Shown here piece by piece: positions 23,480 through 32,319 of a stretch of 64,000 nt of DNA (position 1 is the first letter of the stretch; every line of letters begins with the position of its first letter). The stretch comes from Lysobacteraceae bacterium (GTDB taxonomy: Bacteria > Pseudomonadota > Gammaproteobacteria > Xanthomonadales > Xanthomonadaceae). The position numbers and the translations under genes were made by a program. The DNA lies in NCBI GenBank assembly GCA_003241895.1, contig QBLY01000001.1, positions 1 through 64,000 on the forward strand, written 5' to 3'. The notes beneath the pieces are model-generated. The model worked only from the letters and a program-made list of their open reading frames with translations, ran no database searches and was not told where the DNA came from.

Positions 23480-26400
23480 ATGCGCCTGGTTGACGCGTTT
23501 GAAGCGTCCGAAAGCATTGTTGCTGTGCTCAGCGCCAGTGACGGCCTTTTCGTGGGCGTGAACACGGCATTCGAGCGTAGCACCGGCTATCGTCGCGACC
23601 AGGTGATTGGCCGCCTTCCGGTTGAAGTGGGCCTGTGGCCGGATCCCGAATTTCGCGCGCGCATCTGGAGCCTGCTTCGGACCGACCAGCGCGTGGTGCA
23701 GATGCCGTTGCGCCTGGTCTGCGCCGAAGGGCGGCTGCTCGCGGGGCACATCAGCGTTGAGCTGGCGGTCGAGGAAGGCCAGTCGCTTCTGTTCTGCGTC
23801 GTCAACTTGCTGCCCAAGGGGCAGGACGTGGTGGAGCCGACCACCGGAGACGTGCGTTATCGCTCGCTTTACCTGGCCGCATCGGAGGGTATTTACCGCT
23901 GCCTGCCCAGCGGCGGTTTCCTGGACGTGAACCCGGCAATGGCCCGCATCCTGGGCTATGACTCGCCGCAGCAGCTGCTGGTGCAGCTGGGCAGATGCGC
24001 GGCCGATCTTTACGCGGACCCGGACTACGTCACGCGCGCGCATTCCATCCTGCGCACCGGCGGGCGGCTCGAGCGCAAGCGCGCCAGGGTGTTTCGGCGC
24101 GACGGCCGGGTGATATGGGTCAGCGAAAATGCGCGCGCCATCCTCGATGCCCACGGCCAGGCGCTGGTGTTCGAAGGGTCGCTGGTGGATATCACCGCCC
24201 AGGTGGAAGCCGAGCAGGCGCTGCGCGAATCCAAGGCGCTCTACGAGGTGCTGGTGGAGAACAGCCGCGACGGCGTGTTCCTGATCCAGCGCGGCGTGAT
24301 CATCTTCGCCAACGAAGCCATGGCACGGATACTGGGCTACGGGTCCGGCGAAGTGGCCGGCACGCAGTACATGGCGCTGGTGGCTGACAGCGATCGCAGC
24401 GCACAGGCCGTGCGCCGCGAGCAGCGCGAAGCGGGTTCGCGCGCGCTGCAGATCTACGAGGTCCACCTTCGACGCAAGGACGGTTCGATTATCCTGTGCG
24501 AGGTGCGCGCCGATGCCGTGGAATACCAGGGCGACATCGCCTCCACCGGCACCCTGCGTGACGTCACCGAGGACCGCCGTCGCCAGAATGAAGTGGCCCA
24601 GGCCGAGCGGCGCTACCGGGATTTGTTCGAGAACTCACCCGCCGGCCTGTTCCGCTCCTCGCTCGACGGCCGGCTGATGGAAGCCAACCGGATGATGGCC
24701 GGGATCCTGGGCTACGAAAGCGCCGAGGAGTTCAAGTCGACGGTCACCCGGATGGACCAGGTCTACGCCAACCCGGCCGAGCGCGTGCATCTGGTCGAGC
24801 TGGCGCTCAAGGACGGTTCGTTCAACCATATCGAAACCCAGGTGCTCACGCGCGACGGGCGCCTGAAGTGGGTCAGCGCCAGCGTGCTGCTGATCCGCGA
24901 CGACAGCGGCGAACCGCTGCACTTCACCGGGTCGGTGCTCGACATCGACCAGCGCCATGAGATGCAGCAGGCGCTGCTGCGCTCGGAAAGCAAGTACCGG
25001 ACGCTGGTGGAGCACAGCCAGGTCGGTGTCTTCATCATGCAGGGTGACCAGTACACCTACGCCAACCATGCGTTCACGGCCATGCTCGGGCGGGAAGATG
25101 TCGGGCTGGCGGGCGTCAGCTTCAAGGAAATCATGACGCCCGCGTCGGTGCTGGCGTCCGAGCGCCGCGACCGCGACCGGCTGGCCGGGCTGACCGTGTC
25201 GCCGGACTTCGAAACCTGTTTGCTGCACCTGCAGGGGCGGCACATCCACGTGCGGGTGAGCATCGGCCCGGTGATGCTGGACGGCGTGGAGCACTTGACC
25301 GGCACGGTGCTCGACATCACGCGCCAGCGTGAAGCGGAAGAGCGCCTTCGCCACCACGCCACGCACGATCCGCTGACGGGCCTGCCCAACCGGATGCTGT
25401 TCAACCAACGCCTGGCCGAGGCGATGCTCAAGTCGTCCCAAGAGCCCGACCGCCGCCGCCGTCCCTATGCGGTGCTGTTCCTGGACCTGGATGGGTTCAA
25501 GTGGGTTAACGACAGCCTGGGCCACGGCGCGGGTGATCGGCTGCTGGTGGAGATTGCCCGCCGGCTCGAGGACAGCCTGCTCGAGCAAGTGCTGATTGCC
25601 CGCTATGGCGGCGACGAATTCACCCTGCTGCCCGACGGCGACTGCGGCCATGACCGGGCGGTGGAGATCGCCCGGCGGGTGCTCAAGCTGTTCGAGCGGC
25701 CCTTCGAGATCGCCGGCCAGCAGGTATTCTCCGCGGCCAGCCTGGGCATCGTGATCGGCAGCATCGACTACGAATCGCCCGACCAGGTGCTGCGCGACGC
25801 CGACACCGCGATGTACCGCGCCAAGGCGGCGGGCAAGGCCGGCTACGTGATCTTCGACGAAGCCATGCACCAGCAGGCGCTGAGCCGCCTGCAGCTCGAA
25901 ACCGACTTCCGCTTGGCCTTGGAGCGCTCGGAGTTCCGGCTGCACTACCAGCCGATCATCGAACTGGCCACCGGCCAACTGGTGGGAGTCGAGGCGCTGG
26001 TGCGCTGGCGGCACCCCCTGCGCGGGCTGCTGCCGCCGTCGGACTTCCTGGCCGTGGCCGAGGAAACCGGGCTCATCGTCGACATGGACGCCTGGGCCCT
26101 GCGCGAGGCCTGCCGCCAGTTGGCGCACTGGCGAGCCGGCTACCCCGAACACAGGGCGCTGACGATGAACGTCAACGTGGACGAGCGCCAGATGCTTTCC
26201 CCCGAGATCGTCGAGGAAGTCTTCAGCCTGCTGCAGGCGCACGGGCTGCCGCCGGCCAGCCTGCGCCTGGAAGTCACCGAGACCGCGTTCCGCGCCGGGC
26301 GCGGCCAAGCCGAGCAGCGCCTGCTGTCGCTCAAGGCGCTGGGCGTGGGCCTGGTGGTGGACGACTTCGGCACCGGCTATTCGTCGCTGGAATCGTTCGC

Positions 26401-26671
26401 GGCCTCACCCTTCGATGCCCTCAAGATCGACCAGGTGTTCATCCGCGACATCGAGTCCAACCCGCGCCACCGCGCCATCGTGCGCACCATCACCGCCTTT
26501 GCCGACGAACTGGGCCTGGCGCTGACCGCCGAGGGCATTGAAACCCCGGGCCAACAGGCGATGCTCAACGCGCTGGGCTGCCGCTATGGCCAGGGCTATC
26601 TGTTCTCACAGGCGCTGCCGCCGGACGACTTCGAGCAAATGCTCCTCGGTACTGCGCGCATCTTGGGTTGA
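23480..26671 (+). CDS. Multi-PAS diguanylate cyclase/phosphodiesterase (GGDEF-EAL)
   Basis: 1063-residue cytoplasmic cyclic-di-GMP enzyme. Five PAS-like sensor domains follow one another from about residues 5, 127, 254, 379 and 507 (each with a Y-x2-L(V/F)E-type entry and an ILGY motif). A GGDEF domain starts near 629 (HDPLTGLPNRMLF), with the intact active site ARYGGDEF near 710. The EAL domain has EALVRW near 838, then LRLEVTET, VVDDFGTGYSSL, ALKIDQVFI and TAEGIET, i.e. the metal and substrate residues of an active phosphodiesterase. The RxxD inhibitory site normally five residues before GGDEF is absent (EQVLIARYGGDEF). No membrane segments. Start at ATG 23480 follows GGGGA; an in-frame upstream start at 23387 overlaps msrP. 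Net activity cannot be predicted. Confidence 0.94.
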   Translation: MRLVDAFEASESIVAVLSASDGLFVGVNTAFERSTGYRRDQVIGRLPVEVGLWPDPEFRARIWSLLRTDQRVVQMPLRLVCAEGRLLAGHISVELAVEEGQSLLFCVVNLLPKGQDVVEPTTGDVRYRSLYLAASEGIYRCLPSGGFLDVNPAMARILGYDSPQQLLVQLGRCAADLYADPDYVTRAHSILRTGGRLERKRARVFRRDGRVIWVSENARAILDAHGQALVFEGSLVDITAQVEAEQALRESKALYEVLVENSRDGVFLIQRGVIIFANEAMARILGYGSGEVAGTQYMALVADSDRSAQAVRREQREAGSRALQIYEVHLRRKDGSIILCEVRADAVEYQGDIASTGTLRDVTEDRRRQNEVAQAERRYRDLFENSPAGLFRSSLDGRLMEANRMMAGILGYESAEEFKSTVTRMDQVYANPAERVHLVELALKDGSFNHIETQVLTRDGRLKWVSASVLLIRDDSGEPLHFTGSVLDIDQRHEMQQALLRSESKYRTLVEHSQVGVFIMQGDQYTYANHAFTAMLGREDVGLAGVSFKEIMTPASVLASERRDRDRLAGLTVSPDFETCLLHLQGRHIHVRVSIGPVMLDGVEHLTGTVLDITRQREAEERLRHHATHDPLTGLPNRMLFNQRLAEAMLKSSQEPDRRRRPYAVLFLDLDGFKWVNDSLGHGAGDRLLVEIARRLEDSLLEQVLIARYGGDEFTLLPDGDCGHDRAVEIARRVLKLFERPFEIAGQQVFSAASLGIVIGSIDYESPDQVLRDADTAMYRAKAAGKAGYVIFDEAMHQQALSRLQLETDFRLALERSEFRLHYQPIIELATGQLVGVEALVRWRHPLRGLLPPSDFLAVAEETGLIVDMDAWALREACRQLAHWRAGYPEHRALTMNVNVDERQMLSPEIVEEVFSLLQAHGLPPASLRLEVTETAFRAGRGQAEQRLLSLKALGVGLVVDDFGTGYSSLESFAASPFDALKIDQVFIRDIESNPRHRAIVRTITAFADELGLALTAEGIETPGQQAMLNALGCRYGQGYLFSQALPPDDFEQMLLGTARILG

Positions 26672-26737
26672 GGCAACTTACGGGCCGCGGCGCCGCCGTG
26701 CTAGCCTGCCATTGCAGTAAATCCCCGAGGTTTTCAG

Positions 26738-27823
26738 ATGTCGCGCGCCTTCAATTTCAGCGCCGGTCCGGCAACGTTGCCCGAGCCGGTCCTTCGCCAG
26801 GTCCAGGCCGAACTGCTTGAGTGGAAGGGCGAGCGCGCTTCGGTCATGGAGCTCAGCCACCGAGGCCAGGCCTTCATCGACTGCGCCGCCGCCGCCGAGC
26901 GCGACCTGCGCGAACTGATGGCCATTCCCGACGACTACCACGCGCTGTTCCTGCAGGGCGGCGCCACCACGTTGGCGGCCCTGCTGCCGCTCAACCTGGC
27001 CGGCCCCGACCAGGTCGCCGACTACGTGATCACCGGCCACTGGGGTGAGAAGGCCATCGAGAACGCCCGGCCGTCGATCCGGACCCACGTCGCCGCCAGT
27101 GCCAGGGACAGCGGCTATGCCTCGATCCCGCCGCGCGACCAATGGCGCCTGACGCCCGGCGCCGCCTTCGTGCACTACACGCCCAACGAGACCATCCACG
27201 GCGTCGAGTTCCAGGACATCCCGGACGTGGGCGATGTGCCGCTGGTGGCGGACGTTTCGTCCAATATCCTGTCGTGCCCTATCGACGTTAGTCGCTTCGG
27301 GGTGCTTTACGGCGGGGCCCAGAAGAACCTCGGGCCGGCCGGCCTCACCCTGGCCATCGTGCGCAAGGACCTGCTGGGCAAGCATGGCCGCGACCTGCCG
27401 CCGATCTTCGACCTGGCCAACCAGGCCAGCAACGACTCGATGTTCAACACGCCGCCCACGTTCGCCTGGTACATGCTGGGCCTGGTGCTGCAGTGGCTGA
27501 AGGCCCAGGGCGGCGCTGCCGCCATCGGCCAGCGCAACGCCCGCAAGGCGGCGAAGCTGTATTCGGCCATCGACGGTTCGGGTGGCTACTACCGCAACCC
27601 GGTCGCCACCAACGCCCGGTCCAGGATGAACGTGCCGTTCTTCCTGGCCGATGCCGCACTCGACAGGCCTTTCCTGCACGAGGCGTCGGCGGCGGGCCTG
27701 CTGGGGCTCAAGGGCCATCGCGCCCTGGGCGGCATGCGCGCTTCGATCTACAACGCGATGCCCGAGGCCGGCGTGCAGGCGCTGGTGGACTTCATGGCCG
27801 ACTTCTTACGCAGGAACGGTTGA
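26738..27823 (+). CDS. serC: Phosphoserine aminotransferase
   Basis: PLP-dependent transaminase making phosphoserine from 3-phosphohydroxypyruvate, and used in pyridoxal phosphate synthesis. 361 residues, family-standard. Opening motif FNFSAGPATLPEPVL; PLP Lys196 in YGGAQKNLGPAG; phosphate-binding TPNETIHGVEF and C-terminal GHRALGGMRASIYNAM. GAGG precedes the ATG. First gene of the classical serC-pheA-hisC-aroA-cmk-rpsA string, with only three bases to pheA. Confidence 0.97.
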   Translation: MSRAFNFSAGPATLPEPVLRQVQAELLEWKGERASVMELSHRGQAFIDCAAAAERDLRELMAIPDDYHALFLQGGATTLAALLPLNLAGPDQVADYVITGHWGEKAIENARPSIRTHVAASARDSGYASIPPRDQWRLTPGAAFVHYTPNETIHGVEFQDIPDVGDVPLVADVSSNILSCPIDVSRFGVLYGGAQKNLGPAGLTLAIVRKDLLGKHGRDLPPIFDLANQASNDSMFNTPPTFAWYMLGLVLQWLKAQGGAAAIGQRNARKAAKLYSAIDGSGGYYRNPVATNARSRMNVPFFLADAALDRPFLHEASAAGLLGLKGHRALGGMRASIYNAMPEAGVQALVDFMADFLRRNG

Positions 27824-27826
27824 ATC

Positions 27827-28999
27827 ATGGCCAACAAGAAACCATCGCCGGCCAAGCCGGGCATCCAACCCGCCGCCGCCAGGCCCCAGCCCGCAAAGGC
27901 CGCCAAGCGCGCCGCCGGGAAGGCGCCGCAGCTTTCGGACGTGCGTGGCCACATCGACGGCATCGACCTGCAGATCCAGGCCCTGATCGCCGAGCGGGCG
28001 CGCTGGGCCCAGCAGGTCGGCAAGGCCAAGGGGCCGCTCAAGGCGGCCGTGGACTACTACCGGCCCGAGCGCGAATCGCAGGTGCTGCGCCAGGTGCTTG
28101 ACCGCAACGACGGCCCTCTGAGCGACGAAGTGCTGCTGCGGCTGTTCCGCGAAATCATGTCCGCCTGCCTGGCCCAGCAGGAGCCGCTGAAAGTCGGCTT
28201 CCTGGGTCCCGAGGGCACGTTCTCGCAGCAGGCGCTGCACAAGCACTTCGGCCATTCGGCCAAGGGCCTGCCGCTGGCCAGCATCGAGGAAGTGTTCCAG
28301 GAAGTGGAGGCGGGCAATGCCGATTTCGGCGTGGTGCCGGTCGAGAACTCGGGGCAGGGCACCATCCAGTCCACGCTGGACATGTTCCTGACCTCGCCGC
28401 TGAAGATATGCGGCGAAGTGGAGCTTTCGGTGCACCAGCACCTGATGTCGCGCACCGGCCGGCTGGAGGACATCGAACGGGTGTACTCGCACCCGATGTC
28501 GCTGGCCCAGTGCAAGGCCTGGCTGCGCCAGAACCTGCCCAAGGCCGAGAAGATCCCGGTCGCCAGCAACGCCGAGGCCGCCCGCCGCGCCCGGACCGCC
28601 GACGACGCCGCGGCCATCGCCGGTGAAAGCGCCGGGCACGTGTACGGCCTCAAGGTGGTGGCCGGTCCGATCCAGGACCGCCAGGACAACACCACCCGGT
28701 TCCTGGTGCTGGGCCGCGAGCTGTTCTCGGCCAGCGGGCACGACCGCACCTCGCTGCTGGTCTACGTGCGCGACCAGCCCGGTGCGCTTTACAACGTGCT
28801 CAGTCCCTTCGCCCGCCACGGCGTCAGCATGAACCGCATCGAGTCGCGGCCCTCGCACACCGGGCGCTGGCAGTACGCGTTCTTCATCGACGTCAGTGGC
28901 CACGTTGCCGACGACTCGGTGGGCCGCGCGCTGTCGGAACTGGGCGACTATGCCGCCGACGTGAAAGTGCTCGGCTCCTACCCGGTGGCCCTGCTCTGA
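27827..28999 (+). CDS. pheA: Bifunctional chorismate mutase/prephenate dehydratase (P-protein)
   Basis: Converts chorismate through prephenate to phenylpyruvate for phenylalanine synthesis. 390 residues with a Lys/Pro/Ala-rich N-terminal extension (~30 residues), an AroQ-type mutase domain (VRGHIDGIDLQIQALIAERA), a dehydratase domain (VGFLGPEGTFSQQAL, conserved TRFLVLG) and a C-terminal ACT domain (RTSLLVYVRDQPGALYNVL, with the ESRPS phenylalanine-sensing motif). Feedback inhibition by phenylalanine is expected from the intact ACT motif. Separated by two bases from hisC. Confidence 0.97.
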   Translation: MANKKPSPAKPGIQPAAARPQPAKAAKRAAGKAPQLSDVRGHIDGIDLQIQALIAERARWAQQVGKAKGPLKAAVDYYRPERESQVLRQVLDRNDGPLSDEVLLRLFREIMSACLAQQEPLKVGFLGPEGTFSQQALHKHFGHSAKGLPLASIEEVFQEVEAGNADFGVVPVENSGQGTIQSTLDMFLTSPLKICGEVELSVHQHLMSRTGRLEDIERVYSHPMSLAQCKAWLRQNLPKAEKIPVASNAEAARRARTADDAAAIAGESAGHVYGLKVVAGPIQDRQDNTTRFLVLGRELFSASGHDRTSLLVYVRDQPGALYNVLSPFARHGVSMNRIESRPSHTGRWQYAFFIDVSGHVADDSVGRALSELGDYAADVKVLGSYPVALL

Positions 29000-29001
29000 C
29001 C

Positions 29002-30123
29002 ATGGAAACACCGGACTTCGTCGCGCTTGCCCAACCGGGCGTCCGCGCGCTGCGCGCCTACGACCCCGGGCTGGACCTGGTGGCCCTGCGTCGCGCCGCC
29101 GGCGCCGGCGGGCTGGTGGAGTTGGGCTCGAACGAGAACAGCCACGGGCCCAGCCCGGCCGCGCGCGAAGCGATGCTGGGTGCACTCGTCTCCCTGCATC
29201 GATACCCCGATCCGCTCGGCGGCGACCTCAAGCGTGCGCTTGCCGCGCACCACGGCGTGGACGTCGCGCAGATCGCACTGGGCAACGGTTCGCACGAGCT
29301 GCTGATGATGCTGGCGCAGGTGTTCGCCGGTACGGGGCAGGAGGTGGTGGCTTCGCGCTACGGCTTCGCCGTGTACGCCCTGGCCGCGCAGGCCGCGGGC
29401 GCCACGCTGCGGCTGGCCGAGCCGCTGCCCGCCGGACACGCGATGGCCCGCGGCCACGACCTGCACGCGCTGCTTGCGGCCGTGGGACCGGCAACGCGCC
29501 TGGTCTACCTGGCCAACCCCAACAACCCCACCGGCACCTGGTTCCCCACCTTGGAACTGGAGGCATTCCTCACCCAACTGCCCGGCGAGGTGATCGTGGT
29601 GGTGGACGAGGCCTACCTTGAATACGCCACCGACCCGGCGCTGGCCTCGGCCACCGGGCTGCTGGGCGCGTACCCCAACCTCGTGGTCACCCGCACCTTC
29701 TCCAAGGGCTATGCGCTGGCGGCGCTGCGGGTGGGCTACCTGTTGGCGAACCCCGCGCTGGTGGCGGTGCTGGAGCGGGTACGGGAGTCCTTCAACGTCA
29801 ACGGTCCCGGGCTGGCCGCCTGTGAGGCCGCGCTGGCCGACGCGGCTTACCTGGACCAGGTGCGTCGCCGCAATGCCGCCGAGCGCGAAGCGCTGCACGA
29901 CGCGCTCCGGGCACGCGCGCTGGCGGTCGCGGCATCGCAGACCAATTTCCTGCTGGTGGACTTCGGCCGGGACGCCGTATCGGTTGAAGCCGGGCTGGTC
30001 GCCCGCGGGGTGGTGCCCCGGCCCATGGCCGGTTACGGACTGCCCACCTGCCTGCGCATCACCGTGGGCACGCGCGACGAGAACCGGCGCTTCCTGCAGG
30101 CCCTGGACGAGGTGCTGGCATGA
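29002..30123 (+). CDS. hisC: Histidinol-phosphate/aromatic aminotransferase
   Basis: PLP-dependent class I/II transaminase of the HisC family, 373 residues. PLP Lys235 is in RTFSKGYALAALRVGY; other landmarks are LGSNENSHGPSP, YLANPNNPTGTW and VVDEAYLEYA. Its place between pheA and aroA rather than in a his operon suggests it acts chiefly as the aromatic (phenylalanine/tyrosine) aminotransferase, as proposed for second hisC copies; whether a his-operon copy exists elsewhere cannot be seen here. The stop overlaps the aroA start (ATGA). Confidence 0.93.
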   Translation: METPDFVALAQPGVRALRAYDPGLDLVALRRAAGAGGLVELGSNENSHGPSPAAREAMLGALVSLHRYPDPLGGDLKRALAAHHGVDVAQIALGNGSHELLMMLAQVFAGTGQEVVASRYGFAVYALAAQAAGATLRLAEPLPAGHAMARGHDLHALLAAVGPATRLVYLANPNNPTGTWFPTLELEAFLTQLPGEVIVVVDEAYLEYATDPALASATGLLGAYPNLVVTRTFSKGYALAALRVGYLLANPALVAVLERVRESFNVNGPGLAACEAALADAAYLDQVRRRNAAEREALHDALRARALAVAASQTNFLLVDFGRDAVSVEAGLVARGVVPRPMAGYGLPTCLRITVGTRDENRRFLQALDEVLA

Positions 30124-31445
30124 ACATGGACCGATTGGACTGGCTGGTCGGGCAGGGCACGCCGCTGCAGGGTGAACTCGACATCCCGGGCGACAAGTCG
30201 GTGTCGCACCGGGCCGTGATGCTGGCGGCCATCGCCGACGGCACGTCGCGGGTCCAGGGTTTCCTGGAAGGCGAGGACACGCGGTCCACCGCCGCCATCT
30301 TCGGCCAGCTTGGCGTGCGCATCGAGGCGCCCAGCGCCAGCGTCCGCGTGGTGCATGGCGTCGGGTTGGAAGGGCTGCGCGCCGCGCCGGACGACCTGGA
30401 CTGCGGCAACGCCGGCACCGGCATGCGCCTGTTGGCCGGCCTGCTGGCCGGCCAGCGATTCGACAGCGTGCTGGTGGGCGACGCGTCGCTGTCGCGCCGG
30501 CCGATGGCGCGGGTCATTGATCCGCTTCGGCGCATGGGCGCCCGCATCGATGCCCGCGAGGGCGGGCTGCCGCCACTTAGAATCATTGGTAACAATGTGT
30601 TGCAAGGCATTGATTTTAAACTACCTGTTGCCAGTGCGCAGGTCAAATCTGCGGTGCTGTTGGCTGGCCTGTACGCCACGGGCGAAACCCGCGTCCTGGA
30701 GCCCCATCCCACCCGCGACTACACCGAACGCATGCTTTCGGCCTTTGGCTGGCCGATCCGGTTTTCGCCCGGCGTGGCCCAACTATCGGGCGGCCATCGC
30801 CTGCGCGGCACCGACGTGGACGTGCCGGCCGATTTTTCCTCGGCGGCGTTTTTCCTGGTGGCCGCTTCGCTGGTGCCGGGGTCGGACCTGCTGCTGCGCC
30901 GGGTCGGCATGAATCCGCGGCGCACCGGCCTGCTCGAGGCACTGCGGCTGATGGGCGCCGACATCCAGGCGCTGTCGCCGGGCGAGCAGGGCGGTGAGCC
31001 GGTGGCCGACCTTCGCGTGCGGCACGCGCGGCTGCGGGGCATCGAGGTGCCCGAGCACCTGGTCCCGGACATGATTGACGAGTTCCCGGCGCTGTTTGTC
31101 GCCGCCGCGCTGGCCGAAGGCCGCACGGTGGTGCGCGGCGCGGCCGAGCTGCGGGTGAAGGAGTCCGACCGCATCGCCGTCACGGCCGCCGCGCTGCAGG
31201 CGCTGGGTGCCCGCGTGCTGGAGACCCCGGATGGCGCCGTGATCGACGGCGGCCCCCTGCATGGCGGCACCGTGGACAGCCACGGCGACCACCGCGTCGC
31301 CATGAGCCTGGCCATCGCTGCCCAGCTTGCCGGGGGGGAAGTCCGCATTGGCGACTGCGCCAACGTGGCTACGTCGTTCCCTGGTTTCGACTCGCTGGCC
31401 CGGTCGGCGGGCTTTGGCCTGCGCACCCCCGAGGCCAACGGCTAG
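30120..31445 (+). CDS. aroA: 3-phosphoshikimate 1-carboxyvinyltransferase (EPSP synthase)
   Basis: Sixth step of the shikimate pathway, joining shikimate-3-phosphate and phosphoenolpyruvate. 441 residues. Signature sequences are GDKSVSHRAVM near residue 22, the PEP-loop GNAGTGMRLLAG near 98, the catalytic-region ELRVKESDRIAV and HGDHRVAMSLAIA. The ATG at 30120 overlaps the hisC stop; a second ATG at 30126 is possible. A local AT-rich patch around 30580-30640 (isoleucine, asparagine and leucine codons such as att, aat, tta) stands out in codon use but does not break the frame. Confidence 0.96.
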   Translation: MNMDRLDWLVGQGTPLQGELDIPGDKSVSHRAVMLAAIADGTSRVQGFLEGEDTRSTAAIFGQLGVRIEAPSASVRVVHGVGLEGLRAAPDDLDCGNAGTGMRLLAGLLAGQRFDSVLVGDASLSRRPMARVIDPLRRMGARIDAREGGLPPLRIIGNNVLQGIDFKLPVASAQVKSAVLLAGLYATGETRVLEPHPTRDYTERMLSAFGWPIRFSPGVAQLSGGHRLRGTDVDVPADFSSAAFFLVAASLVPGSDLLLRRVGMNPRRTGLLEALRLMGADIQALSPGEQGGEPVADLRVRHARLRGIEVPEHLVPDMIDEFPALFVAAALAEGRTVVRGAAELRVKESDRIAVTAAALQALGARVLETPDGAVIDGGPLHGGTVDSHGDHRVAMSLAIAAQLAGGEVRIGDCANVATSFPGFDSLARSAGFGLRTPEANG

Positions 31446-31468
31446 GACGCTTCGACTAAACTCCCCCC

Positions 31469-32161
31469 ATGCCCAGCATCCCGATCCTCACCATCGACGG
31501 CCCCTCCGGTTCAGGAAAGGGCACCATCAGCCGCGCCGTGGCCGAGCGCCTTGGCTGGCGCTACCTGGATTCCGGCGCGCTTTACCGCGCGGTCGGGCTG
31601 GCCGCCGCCTGGGAAGGCGTGGACCTGAGCGACGCCGAGGCCGTGGCCCTGTGCGCCCGCCGGACCGAGATCCGGTTCGAGACCCAGGGGGCGGGCGAAC
31701 CCCACGTCATCGTCAACGGCAAGGACGCCACCCGCCAGTTGCGCACCGAAACGGCCGGCGCCGCCGCCTCGGCTATCGCCGCCCAGCCGCCGGTCCGGGC
31801 GGCCCTGGTGGAGCTTCAGCACGGCTTCGCGCGCCTTCCCGGCCTGGTGGCCGACGGCCGGGACATGGGCACCGTGATCTTCCCGGATGCCCCCTACAAG
31901 GTCTTTCTGACCGCCAGCGCCGCCGAGCGGGCCCAAAGGCGCTATAAGCAGTTGAAGGACAAAGGGGTTTCAGTTAATCTTGACAGTCTGCTGCACGAGA
32001 TCGCCGCTCGCGACGAGCGCGATGCCGGACGTGCCGTGGCGCCCCTGAAACCCGCGCAAGACGCGGTAATCGTGGACTCCACCGGTACGGCCATCACCGA
32101 GGTGATAGAGCGCGTGCTGGCGGTGCTTCCGGAAAACCTCCGAAGCCCCCGCCAGGCGTAA
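31469..32161 (+). CDS. cmk: Cytidylate kinase
   Basis: Phosphorylates CMP and dCMP. 230 residues, the bacterial CMK length with its NMP-binding insert. P-loop GPSGSGKGT at residues ~9-17; [10 protein letters not shown] binds [16 protein letters not shown] and the lid [10 protein letters not shown] follow. Conserved partner of rpsA, directly downstream. No strong ribosome-binding site ahead of the ATG (actaaactcccccc). Confidence 0.96.
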   Translation: MPSIPILTIDGPSGSGKGTISRAVAERLGWRYLDSGALYRAVGLAAAWEGVDLSDAEAVALCARRTEIRFETQGAGEPHVIVNGKDATRQLRTETAGAAASAIAAQPPVRAALVELQHGFARLPGLVADGRDMGTVIFPDAPYKVFLTASAAERAQRRYKQLKDKGVSVNLDSLLHEIAARDERDAGRAVAPLKPAQDAVIVDSTGTAITEVIERVLAVLPENLRSPRQA

Positions 32162-32319
32162 TCCATCCCCGGCGCATCGCGTTCCCGTGGATCGCGATCC
32201 CGCAAGGTAGAAACCAGGTCCCGCGCCATCCGGCGCGGAGTCTCCATCCACGCGCTCAGGCGCTAACAAGTGGGTTCGCGGTGCTGCCGCGACCCGTATG
32301 TCCAACCGGGTATCCAACA
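32162..32319 (+). promoter_or_regulatory. Structured rpsA leader without a Shine-Dalgarno
   Basis: The 158 bases before rpsA contain several self-complementary stretches, notably cgcgccatccggcgcg and tcgcgg(tgctg)ccgcga. The bases right before the ATG (gggtatccaaca) lack a purine-rich site. In E. coli the rpsA leader is likewise SD-poor and folded, and S1 binds it to repress its own translation. The analogy here is an inference. Confidence 0.4.

Noticed and set aside
22430..24466. msrP frame extended to 24466
   Set aside because: The extra ~355 codons are antisense to the PAS domains; a supported GTG start with Tat signal exists at 23398.
30580..30645. Frameshift or insertion in aroA at the AT-rich patch
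   Set aside because: The reading frame and conserved EPSP synthase sequence continue unbroken on both sides.
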